Shown one piece after another: positions 52,252 through 63,589 of a DNA stretch of 64,000 bases. Position numbers and translations under genes: made by a program. This DNA is from Ceratotherium simum simum (lineage: Eukaryota > Chordata > Mammalia > Perissodactyla > Rhinocerotidae): positions 17,227,659-17,291,658 of the forward strand of contig NW_004454197.1 of assembly GCF_000283155.1 (NCBI RefSeq), given 5' to 3'. Numbering within the stretch: the stretch's first letter is position 1; the number at the start of each line of letters is the position of its first letter. The notes beneath the pieces are model-generated. The model made no database searches. It saw nothing but the letters and a program-made list of their open reading frames with translations, and was not told the origin of the DNA.

Positions 52252-55200
52252 CAGAATATCTTTGGGAGTGAATTCTGTGGATCATGGGGGCTACATCATC
52301 TGCGCCTTCACCGGGGATGCCTCTTGCGTCCATGGTAAAGATTTATTCTAAGCGTGGAAAGTTACCTCCGGGTCTGTCCTTAAAAAGGCTTATTGGATTG
52401 AGTCACTATTGGAATAAATATACAAATGAAGATCCTACTCGTCAATGGTCAGACGACGGATCAGACGATGGATCCTTTGAATTGGAAAAACTTCTAAATT
52501 GGGGGAAAAAAATGTTTTGAGAGCTCTCACACAATTGTTTAATTGGTACCTAAAAAAAGGCCAGAAAAAGGAAGGGAAAAATTTGAATAGCCTTAAGACC
52601 TTGACTCAGGTTACAATTGAATTGAGAACATATAAAAGTATAAGTGTTGATAAGATTATAAAGGTTAAAATGTTTGAGCTAATTTTATATAAAGAGGTTA
52701 CATCAACTTTGCCTGAGTATGTTTTAAAATGTCTGACTGGGAATGCTTCCCTTGTCCAAAATTAGAAGACCACGACCTATTGATAAAAATCTTAACGATA
52801 GCTATGTTTAGAGGTATAAGAGGTGATGAAATTTACATGAAATTTTGTAGATAGAAACTGACGTTATTTCTATTACAGAACTGGTTAACAAAAATAGTAA
52901 TTTAAATGAGGGCTAATTTTATCTGAAGTCCTATGAAGTCTTGTAGGCAATCTAAATAATTATTGGGAATAAGTAACTAAATAGTTGTGAAAAAGATGAA
53001 TGTTGGGTGAAGTTTAAACAATAATTATGTGTTATGGTGGTTACAGCTTCCAAACTCTTTTTGGTGACTTAAAACTTTAGAGTTTTGCTAAATTTTATGA
53101 TAAAAATTCAATTGAGTATCTAGATCATTTCCAAATAAGATAAGCTATCAGACATTGATTGCTAAACGTACATTTGTCTACTTTTGGCTTTTCATTACAG
53201 GAAAACTAAAAGGTATTTTGGGTCTATTGGTAAACATGTGTTTTATTAAAAGATTGTACTGTAAAGTAACGTTTCCAGAAATTATGAAGTGTTTATAAAT
53301 TTTCCAAGCCACAAGATGCTACTGTAAAAAAAGTTTATAATTGTTTACTTAGTTTTTACTTGCAAACTAAGGTTTCTAGGGGTTAAAATTTCAAATTAGT
53401 ATATGTGATTGAAGCTACTAAAAATTAAGAAAAATATGTCTGTGTACAGGGAGAGTAAGATGTATAAAGAATGGAAATATTTTGTTTGGTTGATTAAGAA
53501 AGATAAATTTGTCCTCAAGTACTAGGAGGGAAAAGAAAGACATGAGACAAATTCTGAATGTTAAAAGAAAGTTATAGAAGGTTTGTGGAAGAGGAATTCT
53601 GGAAAAGGAGTTTTTGCATGGTCAAGTTGGCTAAGATTAAAATGAATTTAATTAAGTAAATGAGTTTTAATATCAGAAGTAAGCTGGCACAAAATATAAT
53701 TTGGTCTTATTTCTCTTAAAAGGATAATTTTCTTGAACTTGGTAAAGAGGTTATAAAATATTTTTCTTTACCTTTAAGTAAGTCTATCTAAAAGACAGAA
53801 AATCTATGTTTTGTTAAAATAATTTCCTACGTTCAAAAGACTGAGGTCTCTCTATTAAGGCTTTTTGGACTGTTAATGTTCTGTTTGCTTTGACTTTTTA
53901 TATTTTTGACAAGCTCCCCAAAATTCATATCTTAAATAAAGTCTTTTTTTTTGCTTTCTTTCTTTGAGAATTTTCAAAGGGCCCTGGAACTTCTCAAAGA
54001 AATTTGCTCTCTTCCTATAAGGAGAAAGATACTAAACTTATCAGGCTTATTCAGTATGTTAAATTACATGGAAAGCATTGTTAGAGAAGGGATGATAAGC
54101 CTGCTTAGGTAGTATTATGTGGGTAAATGTTATTGATATAGGTGTTTTAAAATTGTATAACATTACTGAAATTCTGATCTGTCCTGGTTATCAGTCATAA
54201 TTCTGGTTATTATTATTTTAAAGTGTTGTATGTCACAAAATTAACCAAATTCCTCTGTCAATTGCCATTTTGAGGTCTTGTTGTTTACAGACTTATTTCT
54301 TTGCTCTAATGCTTTTGCAAAATATGTTTCAACTTCAGAAAAATTCATGGAAAGGACTCTGACATTTACACTGGAGTACAGGTTTCTGACAAACTTTCTG
54401 ATCATAAAACTGAACTTGGTAAGAAATTACAGAAATCTGATGGAGAAACTGATGACTTCATGAAGCTGCTAACAAAAAGATTGGGATCAAGAATGGATTA
54501 CACAGGACTGAATGAACTGATAAGGATGATTATAATTTTTATGATTTTTCACTTGAAGTATTGCTGAATTTTAATGTTTTGTTTTTTCAGATTTAAGGAA
54601 AACTTTTTCTCTTTTCTCCTGAGCTAGCTATGACTTATAGCAATTTGGTAAATGATACTTTTGCAAGCAAAATAAAACATTTATCTTTTTCTCTCTACCT
54701 GATCCCTCCAGAATTTAAAAACTCTTGGTAAGTGAGTATTGTTGCAATATAGTTATTTGCATAAGTTCAATAAGAATCTGTTCTCCTTATAACAGGACAC
54801 AATTGGAAACACTGGTTATATTACCAAGGCTGTGACTGGAACATCATATTTGCGATATAGCCATTCAGCTTTTGAGGTATGAAGATTGAACTTTATGGAA
54901 TAAAGCCACGTGGAAATATTGGCCTGGTACCTTATGTTCCAAGCAGCACTTACCAGGATAAGTAAAGAATGTCACTTATCTGGCAGGTACAAGGAACCTT
55001 GAAATATTTTGGGGGAACCTCGGAAGAGAGGACTTCACCCAAATCTGTAGGTATTACAGGCGAAGTCTGATGACAAAAATCCTTGGCTTGGCTTTCCTGG
55101 CCTCGAGAGGCCTTTAAAGTTCAATCTGAGATTCCTTATAAAAAGTTCCAGCAAAGCAGATTTAAAAGAGCTTACATGATCAATTGCTACTTCTTGCTGT

Positions 55201-55610
55201 ACTTATGTAAATAATTGGGCCAACTCTATTGGAACTAGACTTATTTTGCAAACTAGTTAGTTTTAATTTGGCTATCTTTGATAAAAATGAGGGTAATTTT
55301 AGAAAGACAAATTACATTTCAGCAAAAACTATAATATACATTTGCGGATATTAGATCCTAGTTTTGTTAATTGTCTTTTGAGGTTTTTGTTTTATATCTG
55401 TTGACTGGACTGGATCCTGATTTCTTCTAGTCTCCTGAAATATCTGGCTACAGATATCCAAACTAAAGTTTTTGATTTTTTTTCCCATCATTTTCATTTG
55501 GAATCACTGAAAACTGAACGTGCCCTTTATCCTGAAGCCTTACAAACTGAAGCCAATAAACTTGATATAAACTTGAGAGATGGCTTGACGACATCATCAG
55601 AGACATTTTA
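52252..55610 (+). mobile_element. Possible decayed ERV internal region (left part), unassigned
   Basis: AT-rich sequence following the gap that begins in an LTR. Near its start two partly overlapping frames (52284-52520 and 52499-52765) encode lysine-rich, acidic-patched text without a motif I recognise. They meet at a GGGGGAAAAAAA run, as if one frame had been broken by an indel. The rest has frequent stops. Retroviral origin is inferred from position only. No family assignment and no intact gene. Confidence 0.35.
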
Positions 55611-55821
55611 ATTTTTAATTTTATTTGTTTTATTTATTTTTTCCCCCAAACCCCCAGTAGATAGTTGTATGTCATAGCTGCACATCCTTCTAGTTGCTTT
55701 ATGTGGGACGGGGCCTCAGCATGGCCAGAGAAGCGGTGCATCGGTGCGCACCTGGGTTCTGAACCTGGGCCGCCAGTAGCGAAGTGCATGCACTTAACCG
55801 CTAAGCCACGGGGCCGGCCCG
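55611..55821 (-). mobile_element. ERE SINE, minus orientation
   Basis: Inverted young-type ERE. 15-bp target duplication ATCAGAGACATTTTA at 55596-55610 and 55822-55836. Confidence 0.95.
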
Positions 55822-55836
55822 ATCAGAGACATTTTA

Positions 55837-57276
55837 AACTGCAAAAGATGCTTTGACGCTGACATCTAAAAATCTTCTTAACTGGCTGTCCTCTAAACTC
55901 AGAAACTGCTTTACAACTTGCTCCAACCATTAACCTTGTTTTTCTTTTGTTTACATAGAAATGCTTCTATTAAATACTTGATTGCTTGCTTCCACAATAT
56001 AGGTGTAACCTTGAGAGCCCACCTGCATCACCACCTGCCAAAAGGAACTTAATTGAACTGATCTATTATCAGGACTAGGAAATGTGTTCAGTGAGATGAA
56101 ACAATCTACCAACTCAGCTTCTGGACTGTGAAACTTCTTTAAGTCACTAACTAGTTTAGATGTGATCACATGTGTTGGGGCTCCATCAGCTGGTGGAGGA
56201 CTATCGCAAAGGGGTGGATGTAGAAGTCCATGACAAGCTGTGGCTCCATGTGGCTCTGTTCCTGCCTCTGTGAATTTGCAGTGAAGCAGTTGGTGATGGG
56301 CCTGGAATCCGTGTTGGCCATCAAGGTTGGCAGTTAGGAAAGTGACCTGGATGTGCAGCAGGAACAAGTGCAGGTGACTTGGAAACCACTAGCACTTCTG
56401 AGTCTCTCCTTTACGGTCCTTGATCAGTGATGTCCTTCAGAGTGTCATCTACTCTACCTCACTTCACCTCCCAAATCTTATAAAATTTCTCTTGTGGCCA
56501 GCTCTAACTCAGGACCATGCACAGAGAGAATTATGTGAAATACCTTTCCAGTTTAGCCAAGTTGACACAGTACAAAACCATCACACTTCTTTAGTCTCTG
56601 GTGCAAAATGGTCTCTTAGGTTGGCTTTTCAGCGTGTCTGCTTTGTTTGTTTCTCTTTTTGTAGATGTGCTCTCTTTGCTTGAAGATGTACATAGCTGAA
56701 ACTCTAAACTACCTAATGGATGTCTAGGCTCCAATAGCCAATACTGTCTAAAACTAGAACCGTTAAGTACCATTTCCAAATTCCAGGGAGAAAGAATTCT
56801 ACTGGGGCAGACTGGATCAAGGATCCACTTCTTATCCAGACAGCTATAGCGGGAGTGAGAGTCATGCAGAAAAAAAGGCCCTCCTCTTCATCATTTCTCA
56901 AAAAAGAAGGCATGGGCAGGTATACTAAAATGTGTTTTCCATACTAAAAGACGTGAAGCTATCTCCTATTTAAATACGGTAAAGGAACTAGAACTGTTGA
57001 ACCTGAAAAAAGAGGTGGCTTAGGAAAAATAGCTGTCTTCAGTGTTTAAAGGAATATAGAAACTAACATATATGGCTGCAATTAATAGACTCAATGGCCA
57101 GAAAACAGAGGGAGATAAACATTGGCTTATATGGGAGAAATTTTAATAGTCAGAATGTTCCAAAGACAGAATGGTTTACACTTGATGTATTTAGGTATAG
57201 ACTCTACAACCACTTTCTTAAGATTTTGTAGCAAGTATTAAAGCAAAGATTGAGGGATTAGACTAAATGACATATA
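55837..57276. other. Unassigned sequence between two EREs
   Basis: No gene recognised. A minus-strand open frame of 138 codons (55951-56367) and a local GC rise at 56170-56350 stand out. It may be more of the inferred ERV interior or an old pseudogene. Confidence 0.4.
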
Positions 57277-57287
57277 AGATCAATTGC

Positions 57288-57518
57288 GGGCCGGCCCCGT
57301 GGCTTAGCGGTTGAGTGCGCGCGATCCACTACTGGCAGCCCGGGTTTGGATCCCGGGCGTGCACCAATGCGCAGCTTCTCCGGCCATGCTGAGGCCGCGT
57401 CCCACATACAGCAACTAGAAGGATGTGCAGCTGTGACATACAACTATTTACTGGGGCTTTGGGGGGGGAAATAAATAAATAAATAAATAAAAAGTTTAAA
57501 AAATTAAAATAAAAAAAA
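57288..57518 (+). mobile_element. ERE SINE
   Basis: Full element with an (AAAT)n/A tail. Target duplication AGATCAATTGC (57277-57287) and AGATCAGTTGC (57519-57529), one mismatch. Confidence 0.94.
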
Positions 57519-58185
57519 AGATCAGTTGCAATTTTGAGAAGTCGTAACGAGATCAAGACCATAGAGTCAGGCTGACCTCAGTTCAGATCCCGACTCTGGC
57601 ACCTACAGGTTTATCTGTCAGTGTTCTGACAGGATACATATGGCACACTCAAAAGGGATAATGGAAGAGTATAATGAAGTTACTTTGTTGCTAAGTTGTG
57701 GGATGTGTTAGGGGAATCAAAAAGGGATGGCCACACTTCCTGAGCTGACCCAGATGGAGCAAGCTTATTTCAATCTCTCTTACTGATTACAGCTAAAAAT
57801 CCTGCACAGAGTATAAAAAGCAACTACCTGAGGAATCTGTAAACAATAGCAGGCAGATTGGGGAAAAAAGTCACCACTTGAACAATGACAGAAACGGGGA
57901 TGAGTTTCATGGGTTTTTTTCTTCTTTATTCTTCTGGCTGAGTCCTGGAAATGCGTAGCAGGAGTTCACAGCAAACATTCAAAAAGAAACCCCCCTCTTG
58001 CTAGCTAGAGGCCTGAAAAAGGGGGCCCCAGTGAACTGGAAAGAATAGGTGGGATCCCCATATTTTTCCTTTTTTCCTCTTTTTTCCCCCAAGTCCTGCT
58101 TTAAGGACAGAAAACTTTCCAGTGAAAATAGGGATTAAGGCTAAATCAGGAATTAAGGCTAAATAAAAACATCCTCAGATAAAGG

Positions 58186-58802
58186 TGTGGGAGATCAAAA
58201 TTGGCCACCCTGAAATATATCTTGTTACCTTGATTATTTTCTCTGAGGGACATTTGACCTCCCCCACTAACTGCCTAAAGAATTTAACTCTGGGTATAGA
58301 CAAACTGGCAGGGTCCTTGCTAAGCCCATTCTTTTCAAAGTTCTGTTTACCAACATTTACATTTGTAAAGGTGTGAGCTGGGAAGAGGGGGTGATGACCT
58401 TATCTCTGGAAACTCTTATCAGGACAGAAGAAGAGGACTTAAATCTACATACCCTTGATTACTATAATTTCTGTCTCCCCAGCCACATTGTCTATAGGCG
58501 GCCCTGCAAAGAATTGTCTGACAAACATTTACATTTCCCTCTCCACGTGAATTGTCTTCCTCCCCTCTGAAATCCCAAACCCTCCACCCCCAACATCCTC
58601 CTTTATCTTTAGCTGAAGATAGTATTTAAGATGAAAATCTCTGCCATTTTGTTGAGAAACGCAGTGTCCCTGCTTTCTCCCATGTATACATGTTATTAAA
58701 CTTGGTATTATTTTCTCCTGCTAACCTGTCTTTTTAATTATTTGGCCAGCCATAAGAACCTTAAGGAAAAGGGCAGAGGGGGATTCTCCCTCTTCCCCAA
58801 CA
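58186..58802 (+). mobile_element. Solo ERV LTR, copy C
   Basis: 617 bp from TGTGGGAGATC to CCCCAACA, related to copy A throughout, with TATTTAAGATG and ATTAAA signals. It has its own 4-bp duplication AAGG (58182-58185, 58803-58806), so it is a separate insertion and not the 3' LTR of copy B. Confidence 0.9.
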
Positions 58803-59158
58803 AAGGAAAACTAAGAGAATTCATTGCCACAGATCTACTCTAAAAAAAATACTGAAGATATTTCTTTAGGGTGAGGGAAAATGATACTAGAGAGAAATTT
58901 AGAATTTTAGGAATGAAAGAACAACAGAAATGGTAAATAACTGGGTAAATATAACAGACTGTTTTTCTCCTCTTAAGTTCTTTAAAATACACATGAGGGT
59001 TAAAAGCAAAACTTAACATAGTATGATGGGGTTTTCAAGATATGTAGATGTAATAAACATGAGAACTGAATAAGAAAAACTCCTCACGAGTTTCTTCTCT
59101 ACTCTCAGTTCTACTCACAGAACACCTCACTTCTGACACCAAATGGGTGGGTTTCCCC

Positions 59159-59852
59159 TGTAGGGGAAGAGGGAGAATCTCCCTCTGCCCTTTTCCTTAA
59201 GGTTCTTATGGCTGGCCAAATAATCAACAAGACAGGTTAGCAGGAGAAAATAATACCAAGTTTAATAACATGTATACATGGGAGAAACCAGGGAAACTGA
59301 GTTTCTCAACACAATAGCAGAGATTCTCATCTTAAATACCACCTTCAGCCAAAGACAAAGGAGGATGTTGGGGGTCAGGGGAGTCAGTTACAGGAGATTA
59401 CCAGAAAAGCACAGTAAACAAGAGTAAGGTTATTATGCAGATTAAGACCTCACCTTTCACACTGATAAGTTTTTTGAGATGAGGTCATCCCCTGCTCCTC
59501 CCAGCACAGAGAGGGAGATATCTTTACAAATGGAGATTTCCCTTATAAATGTAAATGTTTGTCTGGCAAGTCCCAACAGGGCCACCCAGAGAATGTGGCC
59601 GGGAAGAGAAGGAATTTTGATAAGAGGGGCTTGGTGCTTTTCCTATTGTAACATCTATTTTACATTATATTACAGCCATCATGATAGTAACTCCTTCCTG
59701 AAACAGATCTTTTATGTTAAATTCTTTAGGCAGTTTGGGAGGGGAAACTCAAATGTTCTTCCTGAGTTTTCTGAGTCTTTATTGTCTTCAGCACGAAATA
59801 ATCTGCATACCAGAGTGGTGCATCTTGGGGTGGCCTGCCCTGAGCACCATCA
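59159..59852 (-). mobile_element. Solo ERV LTR, copy D, inverted, variant U3 end
   Basis: On the minus strand it runs from TGATGGTGCTCAGGG to CCCCTACA. The 3' two thirds match copies A and C, but the first part of U3 differs. Flanked by CCCC (59155-59158, 59853-59856). Confidence 0.82.
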
Positions 59853-59856
59853 CCCC

Positions 59857-60690
59857 CTACGTGAAGCAATTCTCAAACACTAGCTGGGTGTCCTACAATT
59901 TAATTCAATTCTGACATTATTTACCTGAAGTTCGAGAAAGATCCCACAGATTAAGGGCTCAGTCCCACAAGACTGCCTCCCCACCCCACTTCAGATGCTA
60001 ATCACAAGTCTAGGTGTTGCCTGTGCTTCTGACCAACTGGCTATAAATTGGAGGTTCCCACCACCCCTCCTCAGTTTTGATTAATTTGCTAGAGTGGCTT
60101 ACAGAACTCAGGAAAACAGTTTACTCACTATATTATCCATTTGTTGTAAAAGGATACAACTCAGGAACACCCAGATGGAAGAGTTGCATAGGGCACAGCA
60201 TGTGAGAAGGGGCAGGCAGCTTACACACTGTCTCTGGGTGCACCACTCTCCCAGCACCTCCACGTGTTCACCAACCTGGAAGCTCTCTGAACCCTGTCCT
60301 TTTGGGTTTTTATGAAGGCTTCATTACTTAGGCAGCCTTGATTTAATCATTGGCCATTGATGATTGTTTCAACTTCCAGACCCTCTCTTCTCCTCTGAGG
60401 TCAGGAGTGGGAGGATTGGGCTGAAAATTTCAACCCTCTAATCACATGGTTTGTTCCCTTGGGAACCAGCCCCTATCCTTTGGGGCTAGAGGCTTTCCAA
60501 AAATCACCTCATTAACTTAAACTCAGGTGGTTGAAAGGGGTTTATTATGAATAACAAAAGCCACCCCGTTTAGCTTATTTCTCTTATCAGGAAATTCCAA
60601 GGATGTTAGGAGCTGTGTGCCAGGAGCCACGGCCACCAAAATACATATTTCTTATTATAAATCACAATATCACAACAATCCTAACATAAA
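59857..60690. repeat. Ancient dispersed repeat, probably LTR or transposon-derived; family not assigned
   Basis: Contains strings I know as repetitive in mammals: 'gctagagtggcttacagaactcagg', 'ggatacaactcaggaacacccagatgg', 'cacctccacgtgttcaccaacctggaagctct', and an end 'atttcttattataaatcacaatatcacaa'. I cannot name the family with confidence. Confidence 0.5.
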
Positions 60691-61090
60691 GGAGGGATAT
60701 CAAGAGACCTATATGGTAGCAAGTCTTCTTAATGTTGCTTGAAGTGGTAAAATATTAAATTCAAGTAGATTGTGAAAGTTAGGTAGGTATGTATTGTAAT
60801 CCGTGGAGCAACCACACCAAAAAAAGCCCCAAAACAACAACAAAAATCATACAAGGAGGTATAGCCAAAAAAGTCAATAAATAACTTAAAATGGAATGCT
60901 AAAATATACTCAAATATTCCAAAAGGAGGCAGGGATCAGAGGAACAAAAAACAGAGGGGACAAACAGAACAGATAATATAATGGTAGACCTAAATCCAAC
61001 CATATCAATAATTACTCTGGATGTAAATGGTCTAAATACTAATTAAAGATAGAGATTTTTCAGATTGGATTTTAAAAAAAGAAGTCCCAG

Positions 61091-61294
61091 GGGCTGGCCC
61101 CATGTGGTTAAGTTTGGCATCCTTTGTTTCAGCAGCCCGGCTTTGGTTCCCAGGCGCAGACATACACCACTCATTGGTGGCCATGCTGTGGCAGCAACCC
61201 ACATATAAAATAGAGGAAGATTAGCACAGATGTTAGCTCAGGGCAAATCTTCCACAGCAAAACACAGCAAAAAAAAAAAAAAAAAAAAGAAAAA
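61091..61294 (+). mobile_element. Diverged ERE-related SINE nested in L1
   Basis: GGGGCTGGCC-type head, 'ggccatgctgtggcagcaaccc', GATGTTAGCTCAGGG and an A tail. Target duplication AAGTCCCAG at 61082-61090 and 61295-61303. Confidence 0.88.
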
Positions 61295-61374
61295 AAGTCC
61301 CAGCTATATGCCATCTAAAAGAAATCCACTTTAAATCTAATAATGTAGATAGATTAAACATAAAAGATAGATGA

Positions 61375-61680
61375 AGGTGGTCAAAAGGTACAAACTTCCA
61401 GTTACAAGATAAATAAGTCCTGAGGATGTATGTACAACATGATAAATATAGTTAACACTGCTGTATGGTACATTTGAAAGTTGATAAGAGAGTAAATCCT
61501 AAAAGGTCTCATTATAAGGAAAAAACACATTTTTTCTTTTTTTCATTTGTATCTATATGAGATGATGGATGTTAACTAACCTTATTGTGGTAATCATTTC
61601 ACAATATATGAAAAGCAAGTCATGCTGTACACCTTGAACTTATACAGTGCGGTATGTCAATTATAGCTCAATAAAACAGG
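61375..61680 (+). mobile_element. 5'-truncated L1 3' end nested in an older L1
   Basis: L1 3'UTR text ('gtcaaaaggtacaaacttcc', 'ggatgttaactaaccttattgtggtaatcatttcacaatatatg', 'caattatagctcaataaaac'). It interrupts ORF2 sequence that resumes at 61681. Confidence 0.8.
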
Positions 61681-63089
61681 AAAGATGGAAAAGAAATACC
61701 ATGCAAACACTAAGCAAAAGGAAGCCAAAGTAACTATACTAATTTTAGATAAAGTAGAGTTCAAAATAAGGAAAATTATCAGGGATAAAAAGGCATAATG
61801 ATAAAAGGTTAAAATCATCAAAAAGGCATAACAGTCTTAAATGTGTATGACCCTATTACAACACAGAGGTTCAAAATACGTGATGCAAAAACAGATACAA
61901 CTGAAAGGTGAAATAGACAAATCCTCAATTATACTTGGAGACATCAACTCTTCTCTTTTGGTAAATGACAGAACAAATAGACAGAAAAGCAGATAAGATA
62001 CAGGAAACCTAAACAACACTAAAAACAATTTGATCTAATTGATCCTTATAGAACACTCCACCCAAGAAGAGCAGAATACACATTCTTCTCAAGTGCACAT
62101 GGAAGATTCACCAAGATAAATCATATTTTGGGCCATAAAACAAACCTTAACAAAATTAAATGAGTTGAAATTGTATAAGGTATATGCTGTGACCATAACA
62201 GAATTAAATGTGGAACCAATAACAAAACGTTATCTGGAAAATATCCAAATATTTGAAAATTAAACAACACACCTCTAAAAAGAATTCTCAAATTGATCAA
62301 AGAAGAATAGGTCAAAGACAAATTCTCAAAGGAATATAGAAAACCTTTATAACTGAATGAAAATAAAAATACAACATATAAAATTTTTGTGATGCAGCTA
62401 AAGCAATGTTTACAGAAAGATTTATAGCACTGAGTACTTATATTAGAAAAGAATAAAGCTCTCAAATCTATATTCAAAGCTTCCACATTAAGAAATAAGT
62501 AAAAGAGCAATTAAACCTAATAAAAAGCTGAAAGAAGGAAACTAGAAAGAGTAGAAATCAATGAAATTGAAATCAGAAAACAATGGAGAAAATCAATGAA
62601 ATTAAAAGATGATTTTTTAAAAAGATCGATAAAATTAATAAACCGTTATCCAGACTGTCCAAGAAAAGAGTAGACACAAATTATGAATATCAGGAATAAA
62701 AAACAAGATGATGAAGATGTTAAAAGAATAATAAGGGAATACTACAACACCTAAAAATCTGAATGAGCAGCAAACCCAAATGTGATATTTGTTGCCTCCA
62801 AATTTCAGAGGCCCTGTAAATGTTGTGTTTCTTTGTTGTAGATAGTGGGAGGTGCAGTAACTTGTCTCTCGTTTTAGGGGGTTAACCCTGACATGTCCTA
62901 GTAGACCCCTAGGACTTTTAGAAACTACCAATGTGTCAACCTCTGTATTTTTGCAGGTTGTATTTCTTATTTTCTGGCATGCATATATCTTACTAAGGCG
63001 TCTTGAATAATTGCTCCTCTCTGTTCTGGTAGTTCAATGAACTACCCAACAGAAATAAAATAACAAACCAAGTATATCATTTTCAATTT

Positions 63090-63585
63090 TCTAGTAGCCA
63101 AAAAAGTAAAAAGGAAGAGGTGAAATTAATTTCAATAATCTATTTTATTTAGCAAATATATCCAAAACATTATCATTTCAACATACAACGTACAAAATTA
63201 TTAATGAGATATTTTACATTTTTTGTACCAAGTCTTTGAAATCTGGAATGTATTTTATTTTATTTTATTATTTATTTTTAGAATTTTATTTATTTTTCCC
63301 CCAAAGCCCCAGTAGATAGTTGTATGTCATAGCTGCACTTCCTTCTAGTTGCTGTATGGGGGACGCAGCCTCAGCATGGCTGGAGAAGCAGTGCGTCATT
63401 GCGCGCCGGGATCCAAACCTGGGCCGCCAGCAGCTGAGCGCACGCACCCAACCGCTAAGCCACGGTGCCGGCCCTGGTGTGTATTTTACACATACAGCTT
63501 ATCTCAATTCAAAATAGCCACATTTCAAATGCTCAATAGCCACATGTGGCTACTGGTTACCACACTGGACAGTTCAGCTCCAGAG
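63090..63585 (+). mobile_element. MER5A-type hAT (Charlie) DNA transposon remnant, split by an ERE
   Basis: 'ggtgaaattaatttcaataatctattttattta', 'gagatattttacatttttt' and, after the ERE, 'ccacatttcaaatgctcaatagccacatgtggctactgg'. These are MER5A landmarks. Non-autonomous; encodes nothing. Confidence 0.85.
63258..63474 (-). mobile_element. ERE SINE nested in the MER5A-type element
   Basis: Inverted ERE ending CACGGTGCCGGCC. Target duplication TGGAATGTATTTTA (63244-63257) and TGGTGTGTATTTTA (63475-63488). Confidence 0.93.
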
Positions 63586-63589
63586 TATA

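Larger units (their letters stand above)
60890..62760 (+). mobile_element. Old L1 LINE ORF2 region with nested insertions
   Basis: Degenerate L1 ORF2 sequence: 'tctggatgtaaatggtctaaatac', 'gatggaaaagaaataccatgcaaacac', 'ttgggccataaaacaaa', 'gaaatcaatgaaattgaaatcag'. It is interrupted by an ERE-like SINE (61091-61294) and an L1 3' end (61375-61680). Many stops. Confidence 0.85.

Noticed and set aside
51218..52351. Open frames of about 370 codons on both strands across the run of N
   Set aside because: They consist of unknown bases; they are artefacts of the gap.
58186..58802. Copy C considered as the 3' LTR of a provirus starting at copy B (51052)
   Set aside because: It is flanked by its own AAGG duplication, which marks an independent solo LTR.
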